NCBI GenBank assembly: GCA_003116975.1
Contig: BGKB01000048.1
Location: 62,001 to 126,000 of the forward strand
DNA: 64,000 nt
Direction: 5' to 3'
DNA from: Aurantiochytrium sp. KH105
Lineage: Eukaryota > Sar > Bigyra > Thraustochytrida > Thraustochytriidae
A program made the position numbers and the translations under genes. The notes below the pieces were generated by a model. The model saw nothing but the letters and a program-made list of their open reading frames with translations. It was not told the DNA's origin and ran no database searches. Every line of letters starts with the position of its first letter. Position 1 is the stretch's first letter. Positions 1 through 9,691 of this stretch are shown one piece after another.

Positions 1-2864
1 CGGTGCGTCTCGCACAATGTGAGAAAGTCTGCAGCTTTGGCACATGAGTCGCCGTCGAGAGCGCCGCTGAGGTGCGATGGCTGGTTCGCAAGAACGCCGA
101 CAGGCCAACCTTCCACGCGAATAAAGGCGGTCACTGTGCCGGGTCCAAAACCGGCGCACCACTCGAGAACGCTGTCCTTGTCTGCCAGGGCTTCGACCAC
201 AGTGCGCACATCGTAAACGCGCTTGCGGTTTTCTGGAACAAGCGTCCGCAGAACGCGCTGGTCTGCGCACTCCCAGCCGTTTGTGCGACCTTGAAAGTAC
301 GAAAGACACTGCTTGGCCATGCGTGTAGCCTCGGCTTCATCCTCCGCCATCAGGTGCACCACACCATGCGCAAATTGATCGGGTGCAGGACCCAGTTCCG
401 TAGGCGCCACCTTCTTGCTCTGCCCAGCGTACTCGACCATGACGGGACCACCCATGGCGATGTTGGCGTCCTTCGTAGCAATGATGATATCACACATGCC
501 TAGAAGCGCAGTGTTGCCCGCAAAGTTGTATCCGGAGGCCACGCCAATCTTAATGTTCGCACAATTCGGCAGGAGACGAAACGCCGGAATGTTAAGCCCC
601 GCAGTGCTGCTTCCAGGGTCCGCAAAGTCGCTCGGCCGACCACCGCCGCCCTCCGTGAGGATGATCATGGGGAGATTCCATTTGACCGTGAGCTCAAAGA
701 TGCGATCCTTCTTCAAGTGCCCACGCGTACCCTGGGTCCCGGCAAGGACGAGGTAATCATACGAGCACACGGAGCACTCGGTCCGAAAGTCGCGCGCCTC
801 AGAAAAGAGAGCGCCGTTCACGCTGCCAATCCCGCACACAAAGCCGTCTCCTTGCGTCGTGCGAACAAGATCGTCCACAGTCCGCCGGTCAGCCTGATGC
901 GCAATCGCGAGTCGGCCAAGTTCAACATAGGTTCCAGCGTCCACAATGTCTTCAAGGTTCTCGCGGGCACTGCGTCGACCGATTTTATGGCGACGTTGCG
1001 CAATTTTATCCTTGCGAAAGTCATCCTCGAGGTAGCGCTCTCGCTCCCACAGCGCCTCAAGATCTGCGCGCGTGTACGAATCAAGGTCGATCCCGGCGCT
1101 CTTGCCGTCGAGCTCTCCCTTGCTGAGGGCTTCGCGCTGAGCGTCGTCTTCAGGCTCCGCGATATCCAGCAAGACATCACCTTCGAAAACGACGTCTCCG
1201 GCCTGCACGAGCACGCGCTTCACCACGCCCTGAACATGAGCAAGAATCTGGTGCTCCATTTTGAAGGCGTTGAGAAGAGCAAGCGGTGTCCCCTTTGCCA
1301 CCAAATCGCCTTCTTTGATTTGGAGCTGGACCACTTCTCCGTTGATCGGGGAGAGAACGGCCCCAGGACCGGCATCAGCAGCCGCTGCCTTGGCAGCGGA
1401 CCGCGCGGCATCCTCTTGGGAGGCGTTGGCTGCCAGCGATCCGAGTTTCTCGTCGGAGCCTGACTTTTGCGCGGCGGCGACAAGATCCAGAGCATGCCTC
1501 TCGACGAACCGCGTGTCCAGTCCTGCATTGTCCGTCACGAAAGTCGGATGCTCAAGTACGGCACGCAAGAAATCACGATTTGTCGACAAGCCCTGCACCG
1601 AGAAGCCGTCGAGTGCGCCACACGCCCGGCGTGTCGCCTCGGCCAGATCTTTGCCGTGCACAATAAGCTTTGCGAAAAGTGAATCAAAGGCCTGATGCGG
1701 ACGGTAACCCACGTGCGCCGCTGAGTCAACTCGAACACCCTTACCACGGGGAAAGATCAGATGCGAGACGGTGCCCAAGGAGGGCCGTGCCTGTCCGTTA
1801 TTGTCCATGACTTCTGTGTTGATGCGAAGCTCGATTGCGACGCCCACCGCGCTCGGCGCATCCGCGCGTGGCCCGCAAAGAGCCTTGGTTACTGGGATCC
1901 CATTTGCCAAGCAAAGCTGCGTCTGCACGAGGTCGACACCATACACTTCCTCGGTAACCGTGTGCTCAACCTGAAGCCGTGGATTACACTCGAGGAAGTA
2001 GAATGATCCGCTGCCTTCAACCAGAAACTCAAAGGTTGCCAAACCTCGCAGCTTGGCTGCGCTGGCTAGCGTCACGGCGCACGACTCGAGTTGTGCGGCC
2101 ACGTTGGCATTGAGGCTCGGGCACGGGCTCAGCTCGATAAGCTTTTGCTGTTGACGCTGGACGCTGCAATCTCTCGAGCCAAGGGCGCGGACGCCGCCTT
2201 GGGAATCCGCCAGAATCTGGATTTCCACATGCTTGGCCTGTTCCACGAAAAGCTCTGCGAAAAGCTCGTCATTTCCAAAGAACGCAGCGGCCTCCGACTT
2301 GCACCGTTCAAAGGCATCCTGAAGTTGACCACGTTCACGTACGAGACGCATTCCTTTGCCTCCACCGCCGCCCCGGGCCTTGACCATGACTGGACGCCCC
2401 CCATGATCGGAAAAGAAGCGTTCAAGTGCGGGCATGCCATCGTCCAGGGCAATGCCAGGCACGACGGGCACCTTTTGCTTCTCGGCCAGAGCTCGACTTG
2501 CCATTTTGTCTCCGAACAGATGGAGCGTTTCGGCGGAAGGGCCGATGAAAATGAGGCCGGCATCCGCCGCTGCTTGGGAGAGGAGCGGCGACTCGGCCAA
2601 GAGGCCATAGCCGGGAATAATACCCTGACATCCTGTCTTTTTGGCAGCGCGGACGACCTCGTCTACGTTCAGGTACGCTGCAGGTCCTTTGCCTGGGATC
2701 TCGGCCACTTCCGAGGCCAGCAGCGTGTGCATGCCTTCGCGGTCATCCTCGGTGCGCAGTGCCACCGTCTCAATGCCCAGTTCTGACGCCGCGCGTACAA
2801 GTCGCAGCGCGACCTCGCCTCGGTTCGCGACCAGGATCTTGCGCAGGCCAGCCTCCTTCGTCAT
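1..2864 (-). CDS. Single-chain biotin-dependent acyl-CoA carboxylase (BC-BCCP-CT), 3' end beyond window
   Basis: Biotin carboxylase, biotin carrier and carboxyltransferase lie in one open frame from ATG 2864; 954 codons are visible and the gene leaves the window at base 1. Seen: N-terminal KILVANRGEVA motif (residues ~9-19), Gly-rich ATP-grasp loop KARGGGGGKGM (around 2340-2380), a BCCP domain with the biotin site FKMEHQ (lysine codon 1260-1262, about residue 535; Phe replaces the usual Met before Lys), then a carboxyltransferase with TEGGGGRPSDF and the oxyanion-type stretch MGGPVMVEYAG. The BC end and BCCP are separated by only about 45 residues, so there is no room for the BT domain of PCC, MCC or LCC alpha chains. 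Such enzymes carboxylate acetyl-, propionyl- or longer acyl-CoA; the substrate cannot be read here. The fused layout recalls bacterial single-chain carboxylases, so bacterial ancestry is possible (inference). Confidence 0.88.
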   Translation of the reverse strand, partial: MTKEAGLRKILVANRGEVALRLVRAASELGIETVALRTEDDREGMHTLLASEVAEIPGKGPAAYLNVDEVVRAAKKTGCQGIIPGYGLLAESPLLSQAAADAGLIFIGPSAETLHLFGDKMASRALAEKQKVPVVPGIALDDGMPALERFFSDHGGRPVMVKARGGGGGKGMRLVRERGQLQDAFERCKSEAAAFFGNDELFAELFVEQAKHVEIQILADSQGGVRALGSRDCSVQRQQQKLIELSPCPSLNANVAAQLESCAVTLASAAKLRGLATFEFLVEGSGSFYFLECNPRLQVEHTVTEEVYGVDLVQTQLCLANGIPVTKALCGPRADAPSAVGVAIELRINTEVMDNNGQARPSLGTVSHLIFPRGKGVRVDSAAHVGYRPHQAFDSLFAKLIVHGKDLAEATRRACGALDGFSVQGLSTNRDFLRAVLEHPTFVTDNAGLDTRFVERHALDLVAAAQKSGSDEKLGSLAANASQEDAARSAAKAAAADAGPGAVLSPINGEVVQLQIKEGDLVAKGTPLALLNAFKMEHQILAHVQGVVKRVLVQAGDVVFEGDVLLDIAEPEDDAQREALSKGELDGKSAGIDLDSYTRADLEALWERERYLEDDFRKDKIAQRRHKIGRRSARENLEDIVDAGTYVELGRLAIAHQADRRTVDDLVRTTQGDGFVCGIGSVNGALFSEARDFRTECSVCSYDYLVLAGTQGTRGHLKKDRIFELTVKWNLPMIILTEGGGGRPSDFADPGSSTAGLNIPAFRLLPNCANIKIGVASGYNFAGNTALLGMCDIIIATKDANIAMGGPVMVEYAGQSKKVAPTELGPAPDQFAHGVVHLMAEDEAEATRMAKQCLSYFQGRTNGWECADQRVLRTLVPENRKRVYDVRTVVEALADKDSVLEWCAGFGPGTVTAFIRVEGWPVGVLANQPSHLSGALDGDSCAKAADFLTLCETH

Positions 2865-3434
2865 GCTCCCACCGCCGGCAGCCTCGTCTCCTTCTCCGTC
2901 CCTGCGGGAGCCCTCGTCGCGCTGCACGTCGGCGCGGCGATACGCAGTACGGCCCCCTTTCGACTTTGCTCTCCTGTCTCGCGCGAGGAGCCGCCGCGAG
3001 CGCGCTGTCGGACTCGGGTTGCCGCTCTGCATCCTGGCGCCGCCTTCGAGTTGGTGACTCCGTTCTCACAGTCGAGAGAAGTGGGACTCCGTCCGATCGC
3101 CGCCGCTGCGGGGCCCATGACCAAGAGCAGCAGCAGCGGCAGCGGCAGGAGGCTCGCCTTTGCGTTGCGAGACCGACTCGAGGAGGGCTTCCTGCGGTCA
3201 TGGACAGAAGATCTTCCTCGCACGGTCCATGCACGCGTAGCTAGGTGACCTTCCTGAGCAGCCAGCCAGCCAGCCAGCCAGCCAGCTGTGCGGAGCAAAG
3301 GCCATTGGAGGATCGCCGCAAAGAGTGGGAAGGCTGGCTTGGGCTGGGGCCGGTGCAAGGTGATTTCGTTTCGTATCAAGGAGAAGTCAGGCATTCGGTG
3401 CGAAACACATTGGAAGAATATCGTTCATCTTCAT
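2865..3434. other. Intergenic spacer, carboxylase 5' side to 3' end of acidic protein gene
   Basis: GC-rich spacer, presumably the carboxylase promoter and 5' UTR plus the 3' UTR of the next gene, both on minus. It holds a short CCAG tetranucleotide run near 3260-3285. The open frames in it are Arg/Ser-rich with no domain. I see no gene. Confidence 0.5.
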
Positions 3435-6400
3435 TCAAGGCGACTTGGGAGACTGGAAGTCGTCGTCGTAGTCCTCCTCGTCGGAGGAAGACGAGTCGTC
3501 ATCGTCGTCGGAGGAAAGGTCAAGTGAGGGAATCTTGGTCGTGAGACCGCCTGCGGCGGCAGGCGTCTTGTCAGCTCCTGGAGAGGCAGCAGCAGCAGCA
3601 TCAGCGGCAAAGTCCGAGTCATCCTCAAAGTCGTCATCAGACATGTCAAGACTTGAGTCTTCAGGGCCGGGCGCCTTCGCGTCGCTGGCACTTCTTGCAG
3701 AGTTTTTGACTTGATTTGATTCGCCAGCATTGTTTTTCCCACGATCATCACCACGATCATCGTCGTCGTCGTCATCATCGTCGTCGTCGTAGTCTTCCTC
3801 ACTGTCAGTGTCACTCTCGCTGTCGAAATTTTCAGGCTCTTTTGCATTTGACGTGGACGTATATGCTTTCTGAGTCGGCTCTGAGGTTGGCTTGCTGCCA
3901 CCATCGCCACTCCCCTTTCCATCTTCTTCATTGTCGTCGTAACCTTCCTCGCTCTCACTGTCGCTCTCGCTGTCGCTGTCGAAACCATCATAGTCTTTTG
4001 CATTTGACGTGGACGTATATGCTTTCTGGTTCGGCTCTGAGGTTGGCTTGCTGCCACCATCGTCGCTCCCCTTACCATTTTCTTCATTGTCGTCGTCTTC
4101 GTCTTCGTCTTCGTCAGAGTACGCGTCAGAGTCGTACGAGTCGTCATCGTCTGCCTCGACCTCTGGATCGTCCTTCTTTGCAGAGCCGGGCTGGCGCGCT
4201 GTGCTCTCCACCACCTTGTTCTGCTCGTCGTCATCTTCAAATTCCTCATAGTCTGAGTTCGACCCCGAAGAGGTCGTCGAGTCATCCTGAAGCTCTTTTG
4301 GGGTCGGGTGACGATCAAACTCTCCCGGCTCAGCAGCTCTTGGCCGCGGCGGATTCGCCACAGGTGTGGGAGTTTGAAGGGTAGCAAGACTACTTTGCTG
4401 GGGTGCTCGCGTTGCGGGACGTTGCGAAGGCTGCGCGGCGAGCGAGCTGTGGCTCTTGGGCACAGCCGCCTGAGACGAGGCCGGCCTTGGAATCCGGCGT
4501 TTACGAATCTTGAACTCAGGCTTGGGTGGCGGTTCGTACTTTGGTGTGGAGTGCTTGGGCGGATCGAGCGCGCAGCGGGGGACAAAGTCTGCCGGCTTGA
4601 CGAGTGGACTCTTACCTGACGGAACAACAAGCTTCTCCTTTTCGTGAATCGTCTTTTCCAGTTCTGCAAGCTCCTCCTTTGACATTTTCGTCGGGTCCTG
4701 CTCCATGACGCTTCGGTGATTCTTGACCTCTGGTTTGGGAGGCGGACGACCCCGCACAAAGGACATCCCTCTATCTGTAACGCGCAAGTGGTCGAGGATA
4801 CGTTCCACGACGGCGGGCGCATGCAGCGGTTCCTGGGCCACGAGACGCTTGCGCTCATAGAGAAGGCTTGCAACGCGCTTTCGCGTGACCCATTTCTCAA
4901 AACGGAGGCCAGCTTCGGCGCCTCGTGCGCCGGCAAGACGTAAAAGAATGGGTTCCGCTTCATTCTCCCGGCAAAACACGGAAATGGAGTACTTGTGAGG
5001 GCCATATGCGCGCGCTGTCCCGTACACTTTGCGCAGCTCTGCTGTGTCTTCGCTGGCGCTCTGCAGACGCACTGCCAGCTGTGGCTGCGTGAGCACCTCG
5101 AGACGCGTCTTGATCACCTTGCACGCGTTTTGCCAGTCAGAAACCCTTGGCACACCACACACGCGGCGAATCTGCCGTGCGGCGATGACCAAGGCAGCCT
5201 CTTGTCCAGACACGGGCTCGTAGCACTTGACGAGGAGACTTCTCGCAGGCTCTCGTGTACGAAAAAAGGTAATGGCATAAACTGCTCTGTCCTGCGACAG
5301 GTTCGTCATAAGTACACATTCATCGAGAGAAACTGTCGAGGGGTCGATTTCCGCGATTCTCGGCACGTTCTTTGAAGTTCCGTCCGAGTGCCGAGCCGCC
5401 GTACTTTCTCCCTTATCCTCCTGCTGCTCTTGTTGTTTCGGAGAAGTGTCGGGTTCCATATTGGCAGCTTGACAATCTTCTATCTTGTGCGAGGCTTCGA
5501 GATGATGTGCTATCCATCGGCGGCTTCGCGGAGACCCCGTCACGAGATTGATCACCAGTGCACAGAGAGCGGCAACAGACTCTGGGTTGTGGGCAAGTAC
5601 CTTTTCAGGCTGGAAGCGCGCATCACTCATAAAGTCTGCCAATGCGAGAACCTTGAATTTGGGAATCGAGCTCACGCTTACCCGACAGGCTGCGTCCACG
5701 AGACCTCGAGCGCCAATCGCGGCCCCCTTTTCGGTGAGAGTCTCTCGAATAGACTTGTACGCGAGGTCTGCAGGAACAGCTTTACCAGGAGCGAGAAGAA
5801 TGACTAGTGCTGTGAGACAAAGACGTACCTCGCTCGAAGGTGCGTCCTCCTCAAGAATACCTTGCACTTCTTTGACATCCAAGCGGAGCGATGGCGCACC
5901 AAGTTCGGTTGTCCGCATGGAAAGAAGACCGATGCTTCCTTCCGACAATGCATAGGACGGAAGGGGAACGTTAACGATGTCCGCAAGCCCTGCGGCGCTC
6001 AGGGGCGCGAGTCTCGTCCGAAGGATGCCACGAGTTAGGCCCGCCCCTTTTCCTTTTCGTACCGCACCAGCCGCCGTGCTGCGTGGCCTCCGACGGGACA
6101 GAGCGCGGCCTGTGCGTCTCTTCTGCGATGGGCTTGCCGTTGTTGCGCGAGTTCGATAAATGTTGCCAGGGTCCAAGCTGACTGCGGAACGCCCGAAAGC
6201 TCGATCTCTTTTGGTCCAAGCGATTGCTTCATCGGAGGCGATGACCTCAGTGGACCACCTCTTTGTCTTTGCACGGGACTTGAGGGCCGGTCGTGGGTAC
6301 GCCTTTTCGAGTCCCCACGAGGAAGACAGCTCCTTCACCTGCTCCTCTGCGGTGGCGCGCCATCGTTCGAGGACATCGGCGGATGTTGTAAAGCTTGGTT

Positions 6401-7769
6401 CTTGGAAGATTCCCATGCTTGGTGATCGCGTGCGCATTCTACGCTCCTCAAATTGTAGGTCGGCTTCCGCCAGCTCTCGTCGAAGAAGGTCTGCGACTTC
6501 CCGCGCAGGCCCGGTCAGCTCTTCCTTTCCCTCTTCTTCTCCCTTTTCGTCTTCATCTGCGTTGTTCTCCTTCTTTTCCTGGTCATTGTTCTTGGAGTTC
6601 GTATTCTCATGACGTTTGGGGTCTTCGGAAGTCTTTTCCTTGGCGTCATCCACCTTTGCTGCTGCTGCAGTTGCAGTCTCATTATCTTGAATCGGCGCTT
6701 TGGCAGATGACGCGCTTGCCGGCGACCCCACTTCAGGTTTGTCGTTGTCGTCGTGATGGTTGATGTCATCGCCGTCGTTGGCATTGTCGTTGTCACCACA
6801 AGAAGTATCGGCATTCAGCTCGTCAAAATCCCTTGCAGAGCGCGGGCTCGTTTGCTCCTCCGAAGACCCAAGTTCTTCGCTCGTCCCTGGAGCATTCGTT
6901 TTCTTGGGTGGCGACTTTCGAGGCGATGTTTTCATCGGGGGAATGAGTGGCGTTGCTGCCATGAGCGGGTTATTCTCTAAATGATCAGCAGGAATACCGA
7001 GCGTGCGTGATACGTGAGGATCTCGGGCTAAAAAGTTCAGATCAGAGACCATGGTGAGCAAGTAGTTTTGCCCTTGCCAGAGGAAGGTGCGGTTAAAGCC
7101 GCTGTTGGCCTCTCGCCAGGCAAGAATATCTTGCGCGACAAGTATCGTCAGTTCGCGCGTGCTTGCGAGCGCAGGTAAAAGCTGCGCTGTGTCGAGAGGT
7201 CTTTGCTGAGCAAGAGTTCGTACATGCTCAATCGTCGCTTCTCGTTCGATGATGCGAGTTGTCGTATCATCTTGAAGTTTGCGCAACGCAGAGGACGGAC
7301 GCTTGAGCGCAGGGACTTGGACCGTCCTTCGGGTTGGCAGGCATCCTGCACTGGCGACCTCGCGCATCCTTTGACCCTTGGCTCCAGCAGAGCGTCGCTT
7401 TTGCGAAACTAGATGAGCCTCTTGAGCAAAGGCCTCGGTCTGAGCATCGGAGAGAGCCACAGAGGGATCCCAAGCCATTTCGCGGGCAAGGAGAAGGGAG
7501 AGGCGCTTGTCTGGCTTTTGCTGCTGCCTTTTTTTGGACATCTTCTTTTTCCTTTTGCTGGTGGTGGTGCCTCCAAGGCGAGAAATGCTTGCTCCGTTCT
7601 TGGTTAATGCTTCTTCGCGTTCAGCCGTGTCTGCAAGTTCAACCTTGGGCATCGCGTTTGCATCAGCTGAAGAAGCAGTCGCGGATGAGGTATTTTCAGA
7701 AGCGGAAGAAGAAGAAGGAGAAGGATCAAGAAGGGAGGACACCTTGGTGTCGCTTGGCAATGCCGCCAT
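3435..7769 (-). CDS. Large acidic-tailed protein with a dynein-stalk-like (MT-type) segment
   Basis: 1444 residues from ATG 7769 (context gccATGg); the frame extends 30 codons further upstream without a better ATG. Residues ~626-763 (5480-5890) resemble the base of the dynein heavy-chain stalk next to the microtubule-binding domain: a Val-Lys-Glu helix, LTALVILLAPGK, then DARFQPEKV followed by AALCALVINLV, matching the family pattern of NPDFNPEKV then LCKWV. There are no AAA+ motors or Walker motifs. Two beta-rich stretches (YAITFFRTRE and YSISVFCREN) follow, then a Pro/Lys linker and a long Asp/Glu/Ser tail with a 52-residue duplicated unit and an Asp run. The N-terminal third is Ser/Ala/Lys-rich with a Trp-containing helical stretch. 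I cannot name the family. A microtubule or ciliary role is only inference from the stalk-like segment. Confidence 0.75.
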   Translation of the reverse strand: MAALPSDTKVSSLLDPSPSSSSASENTSSATASSADANAMPKVELADTAEREEALTKNGASISRLGGTTTSKRKKKMSKKRQQQKPDKRLSLLLAREMAWDPSVALSDAQTEAFAQEAHLVSQKRRSAGAKGQRMREVASAGCLPTRRTVQVPALKRPSSALRKLQDDTTTRIIEREATIEHVRTLAQQRPLDTAQLLPALASTRELTILVAQDILAWREANSGFNRTFLWQGQNYLLTMVSDLNFLARDPHVSRTLGIPADHLENNPLMAATPLIPPMKTSPRKSPPKKTNAPGTSEELGSSEEQTSPRSARDFDELNADTSCGDNDNANDGDDINHHDDNDKPEVGSPASASSAKAPIQDNETATAAAAKVDDAKEKTSEDPKRHENTNSKNNDQEKKENNADEDEKGEEEGKEELTGPAREVADLLRRELAEADLQFEERRMRTRSPSMGIFQEPSFTTSADVLERWRATAEEQVKELSSSWGLEKAYPRPALKSRAKTKRWSTEVIASDEAIAWTKRDRAFGRSAVSLDPGNIYRTRATTASPSQKRRTGRALSRRRPRSTAAGAVRKGKGAGLTRGILRTRLAPLSAAGLADIVNVPLPSYALSEGSIGLLSMRTTELGAPSLRLDVKEVQGILEEDAPSSEVRLCLTALVILLAPGKAVPADLAYKSIRETLTEKGAAIGARGLVDAACRVSVSSIPKFKVLALADFMSDARFQPEKVLAHNPESVAALCALVINLVTGSPRSRRWIAHHLEASHKIEDCQAANMEPDTSPKQQEQQEDKGESTAARHSDGTSKNVPRIAEIDPSTVSLDECVLMTNLSQDRAVYAITFFRTREPARSLLVKCYEPVSGQEAALVIAARQIRRVCGVPRVSDWQNACKVIKTRLEVLTQPQLAVRLQSASEDTAELRKVYGTARAYGPHKYSISVFCRENEAEPILLRLAGARGAEAGLRFEKWVTRKRVASLLYERKRLVAQEPLHAPAVVERILDHLRVTDRGMSFVRGRPPPKPEVKNHRSVMEQDPTKMSKEELAELEKTIHEKEKLVVPSGKSPLVKPADFVPRCALDPPKHSTPKYEPPPKPEFKIRKRRIPRPASSQAAVPKSHSSLAAQPSQRPATRAPQQSSLATLQTPTPVANPPRPRAAEPGEFDRHPTPKELQDDSTTSSGSNSDYEEFEDDDEQNKVVESTARQPGSAKKDDPEVEADDDDSYDSDAYSDEDEDEDDDNEENGKGSDDGGSKPTSEPNQKAYTSTSNAKDYDGFDSDSESDSESEEGYDDNEEDGKGSGDGGSKPTSEPTQKAYTSTSNAKEPENFDSESDTDSEEDYDDDDDDDDDDDRGDDRGKNNAGESNQVKNSARSASDAKAPGPEDSSLDMSDDDFEDDSDFAADAAAAASPGADKTPAAAGGLTTKIPSLDLSSDDDDDSSSSDEEDYDDDFQSPKSP
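3841..4105 (-). repeat. 156-base in-frame tandem repeat in the acidic tail
   Basis: The sequence starting tttgcatttgacgtggacg at 3841 recurs at 3997, a period of 156 bases (52 residues). Each copy encodes a Gly-Ser/Lys-Pro-Thr-Ser segment followed by QKAYTSTSNAK and is separated from the next by Asp/Glu/Ser runs. Divergence between copies is low, so the duplication looks recent. Surrounding GTC/ATC triplets encode Asp-rich runs prone to slippage. Confidence 0.85.
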
Positions 7770-8493
7770 GGCTTTGTCTTGACACCAAGACCAGCGAGTC
7801 TTGCCTCCGCGCTCGCGCGGCTGCTGGCGTGCCGTCAGGTAGGTTGTTCTGCGCCCCACCTGCGCGCGCTCCCGCGTACGCTCGCTGCTCAGCCAAGGCT
7901 ATTGCAGCACTTGAGAGCAAGCAAGAGCACACGCTCGGAGGCACACAAGTAGACAAGCACACACCCTGATTGCATGAAAGGGTCGACTCATGTAAAAGCT
8001 AGCTCGCCGAAGCAAGGAAGTAAGCACGCGAGCAAGCAGACTGACAGATTATCAAACAGACAGCAAGCACTAATCAATCAATACAACAGACAGATCAAAA
8101 GCGACCGTCCGGTCCCAGCGGCGCTCCCTCTTCTTCTTCCCCCTTCAGTCTCAGCTCTCGCTTACTCTTGAATGGCTACGGCCTCTGCTCCTGTCGCGGA
8201 GCACAGCCGCTCTGGGCGACGGAGTCTCGACTCGCGGCCAACGGACAAAAAAGGGAAATTGTCCACGGGAAAACAGGACGATCTAGCAAGCATTTTGCCC
8301 TCTCTATAAACTCGCCCCCGGGGGCTCGCGGCGCACAAGCTCGCGCTATAGAGATAGATAGATCCCAAGGGCTCTCCCTCCTTTTCCCGCACAAGTGGAC
8401 GCGGCCTCGCGGGATAAAGTTCGCGACGTCGCGGGCAAACACTCGCTCCTTCTCTCTCTCTCTCTCTCTCTCTCTCGCCAAAGCAGAGTTGGG
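7770..8493. other. Divergent promoter region between acidic protein gene and F-box/SMI1 gene
   Basis: A 724-base spacer between two divergent starts. It contains Cys/Lys-poor low-complexity DNA with short caag/aaca runs (7910-8100), a TATA-like box at 8305-8310 and a CT dinucleotide tract (about 8450-8477) just before the plus-strand ATG. No gene is visible. Confidence 0.6.
8305..8310 (+). promoter_or_regulatory. Candidate TATA box for F-box/SMI1 gene
   Basis: TATAAA lies 184 bases upstream of the ATG at 8494, within a GC-rich spacer. Only the motif and its position support it. Confidence 0.35.
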
Positions 8494-9414
8494 ATGACGA
8501 GCGAACGAAAGGGAGACCTGGACCCAAGATCTGACGCTGAGGCAACCACCACGAAGCTGGTCGTCCTCGTGCGCGAAAAGGCAGCAGAGACGGATGAGAT
8601 TGGTCTTGGGGCGCGCAAGATAGTTGAGACTACATTATCGTCGCCTTCAGATGTGCCTGTAAAAGGTGTTTTGCGGCTTGTCAACACCAAGGAACCTCCC
8701 GCGCCACCGTCCTCTGGGAGCACGGTCCGTTTGCGCAGCGACAAACGACTCGTCTGGGAGCTGGTCTTGCCTTTGGTGCCGGTTGATGAGTTCTTGCATC
8801 TACGTGCTGTGTGTTCGGATTTATGTGGCATGCTTATTGAACTAGGACCTGATTCGCAAGAAGAAGGAGCTGGTGGTCCGCCAAACCTTTGGGTGCGTGG
8901 CTACAGCATGGCTGGCTATCGTCGTCATCGAAATCACGATGACTTTGTTAGCGACCTAGGGGCCCGATTACGCGCGCGAGCTCGCGTTCAGCGGGCCTGG
9001 ACCGATTTGAAGAATTTCATGAGTCCTGGGTTCGCCTGGTCACTTTATCCAGGTTGCTCGGAGGAAGGAGTGCAAGCGATGGAAGATCGTTTTGGTCTGG
9101 AGCTCCCGCACGAGCTACGCGAGTCGCTCATGATCCATGACGGTCAAAATCACGCCGATGTGGACCCGAGTGAACAGCCATTTCCGCGGCTATATACGCT
9201 GGCGGAGATGATGGGCTTTTACACTGAAAAGCTGTCGCGAAGCATGCTGACGCTATCTGCGGAGGAGGATCCAACTCTCGAGCTCGTGCCGGTTGCGGAG
9301 GATAGGCTCTATGTGAATGTTCGAACAGGAGTTGTCTGCAGACTTCCTGATCCATTTGGTTTAACCATTCTCTCTGTGGATCCCTCGTGGTCCGCCTATC
9401 TCACTGTGCAATAG
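8494..9414 (+). CDS. F-box protein with SMI1/KNR4 (SUKH) domain, FBXO3-like
   Basis: 306 residues from ATG 8494. The upstream frame to 8395 is translated CT repeat, so this ATG is preferred. An F-box-like helix bundle lies at residues ~88-125 (KRLVWELVLPLVPVDEF, then LRAVCSDLCGML). A SMI1/KNR4 domain follows at ~165-290, with GCSEEGVQAMEDRFGLELP and LRESLMIHDGQN, the characteristic helix-strand-acidic pattern of SUKH proteins. Human FBXO3 has the same F-box plus SUKH order but also a C-terminal ApaG domain; none is visible here, as the protein ends soon after the SUKH fold. Likely role: substrate adaptor of an SCF ubiquitin ligase (family knowledge). The target is unknown. Confidence 0.75.
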   Translation: MTSERKGDLDPRSDAEATTTKLVVLVREKAAETDEIGLGARKIVETTLSSPSDVPVKGVLRLVNTKEPPAPPSSGSTVRLRSDKRLVWELVLPLVPVDEFLHLRAVCSDLCGMLIELGPDSQEEGAGGPPNLWVRGYSMAGYRRHRNHDDFVSDLGARLRARARVQRAWTDLKNFMSPGFAWSLYPGCSEEGVQAMEDRFGLELPHELRESLMIHDGQNHADVDPSEQPFPRLYTLAEMMGFYTEKLSRSMLTLSAEEDPTLELVPVAEDRLYVNVRTGVVCRLPDPFGLTILSVDPSWSAYLTVQ

Positions 9415-9691
9415 AAAGTACTTGTAAACAAAACAAACGATTTAACCTGATCATGAAAGTCTAACCATCAAGAAGTAGGCTTAGGCTAAGTAGGGCGTCA
9501 ACCTTTTCATTTCTATTCTCTTGTCTTGTCTTCTTTCCTTTTCTCTCCCAATCGATGCGCAACAAAAGTACGCGTGGAACCGACCTCTTGAAGAGGGAAA
9601 AAAGGCGGGGGAAGGGATACCGGCTTCGCTTCCTTGTTTGCTCGCATTGCTTGTTCCCTGCAAGAACGGCAAAGCCGGGCCGTTGCGGCCT

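Noticed and set aside
3431-5005. 524-codon minus-strand frame overlapping the acidic tail
   Set aside because: Frame-shifted shadow of Asp/Glu/Ser codons (Thr/Met/Arg runs).
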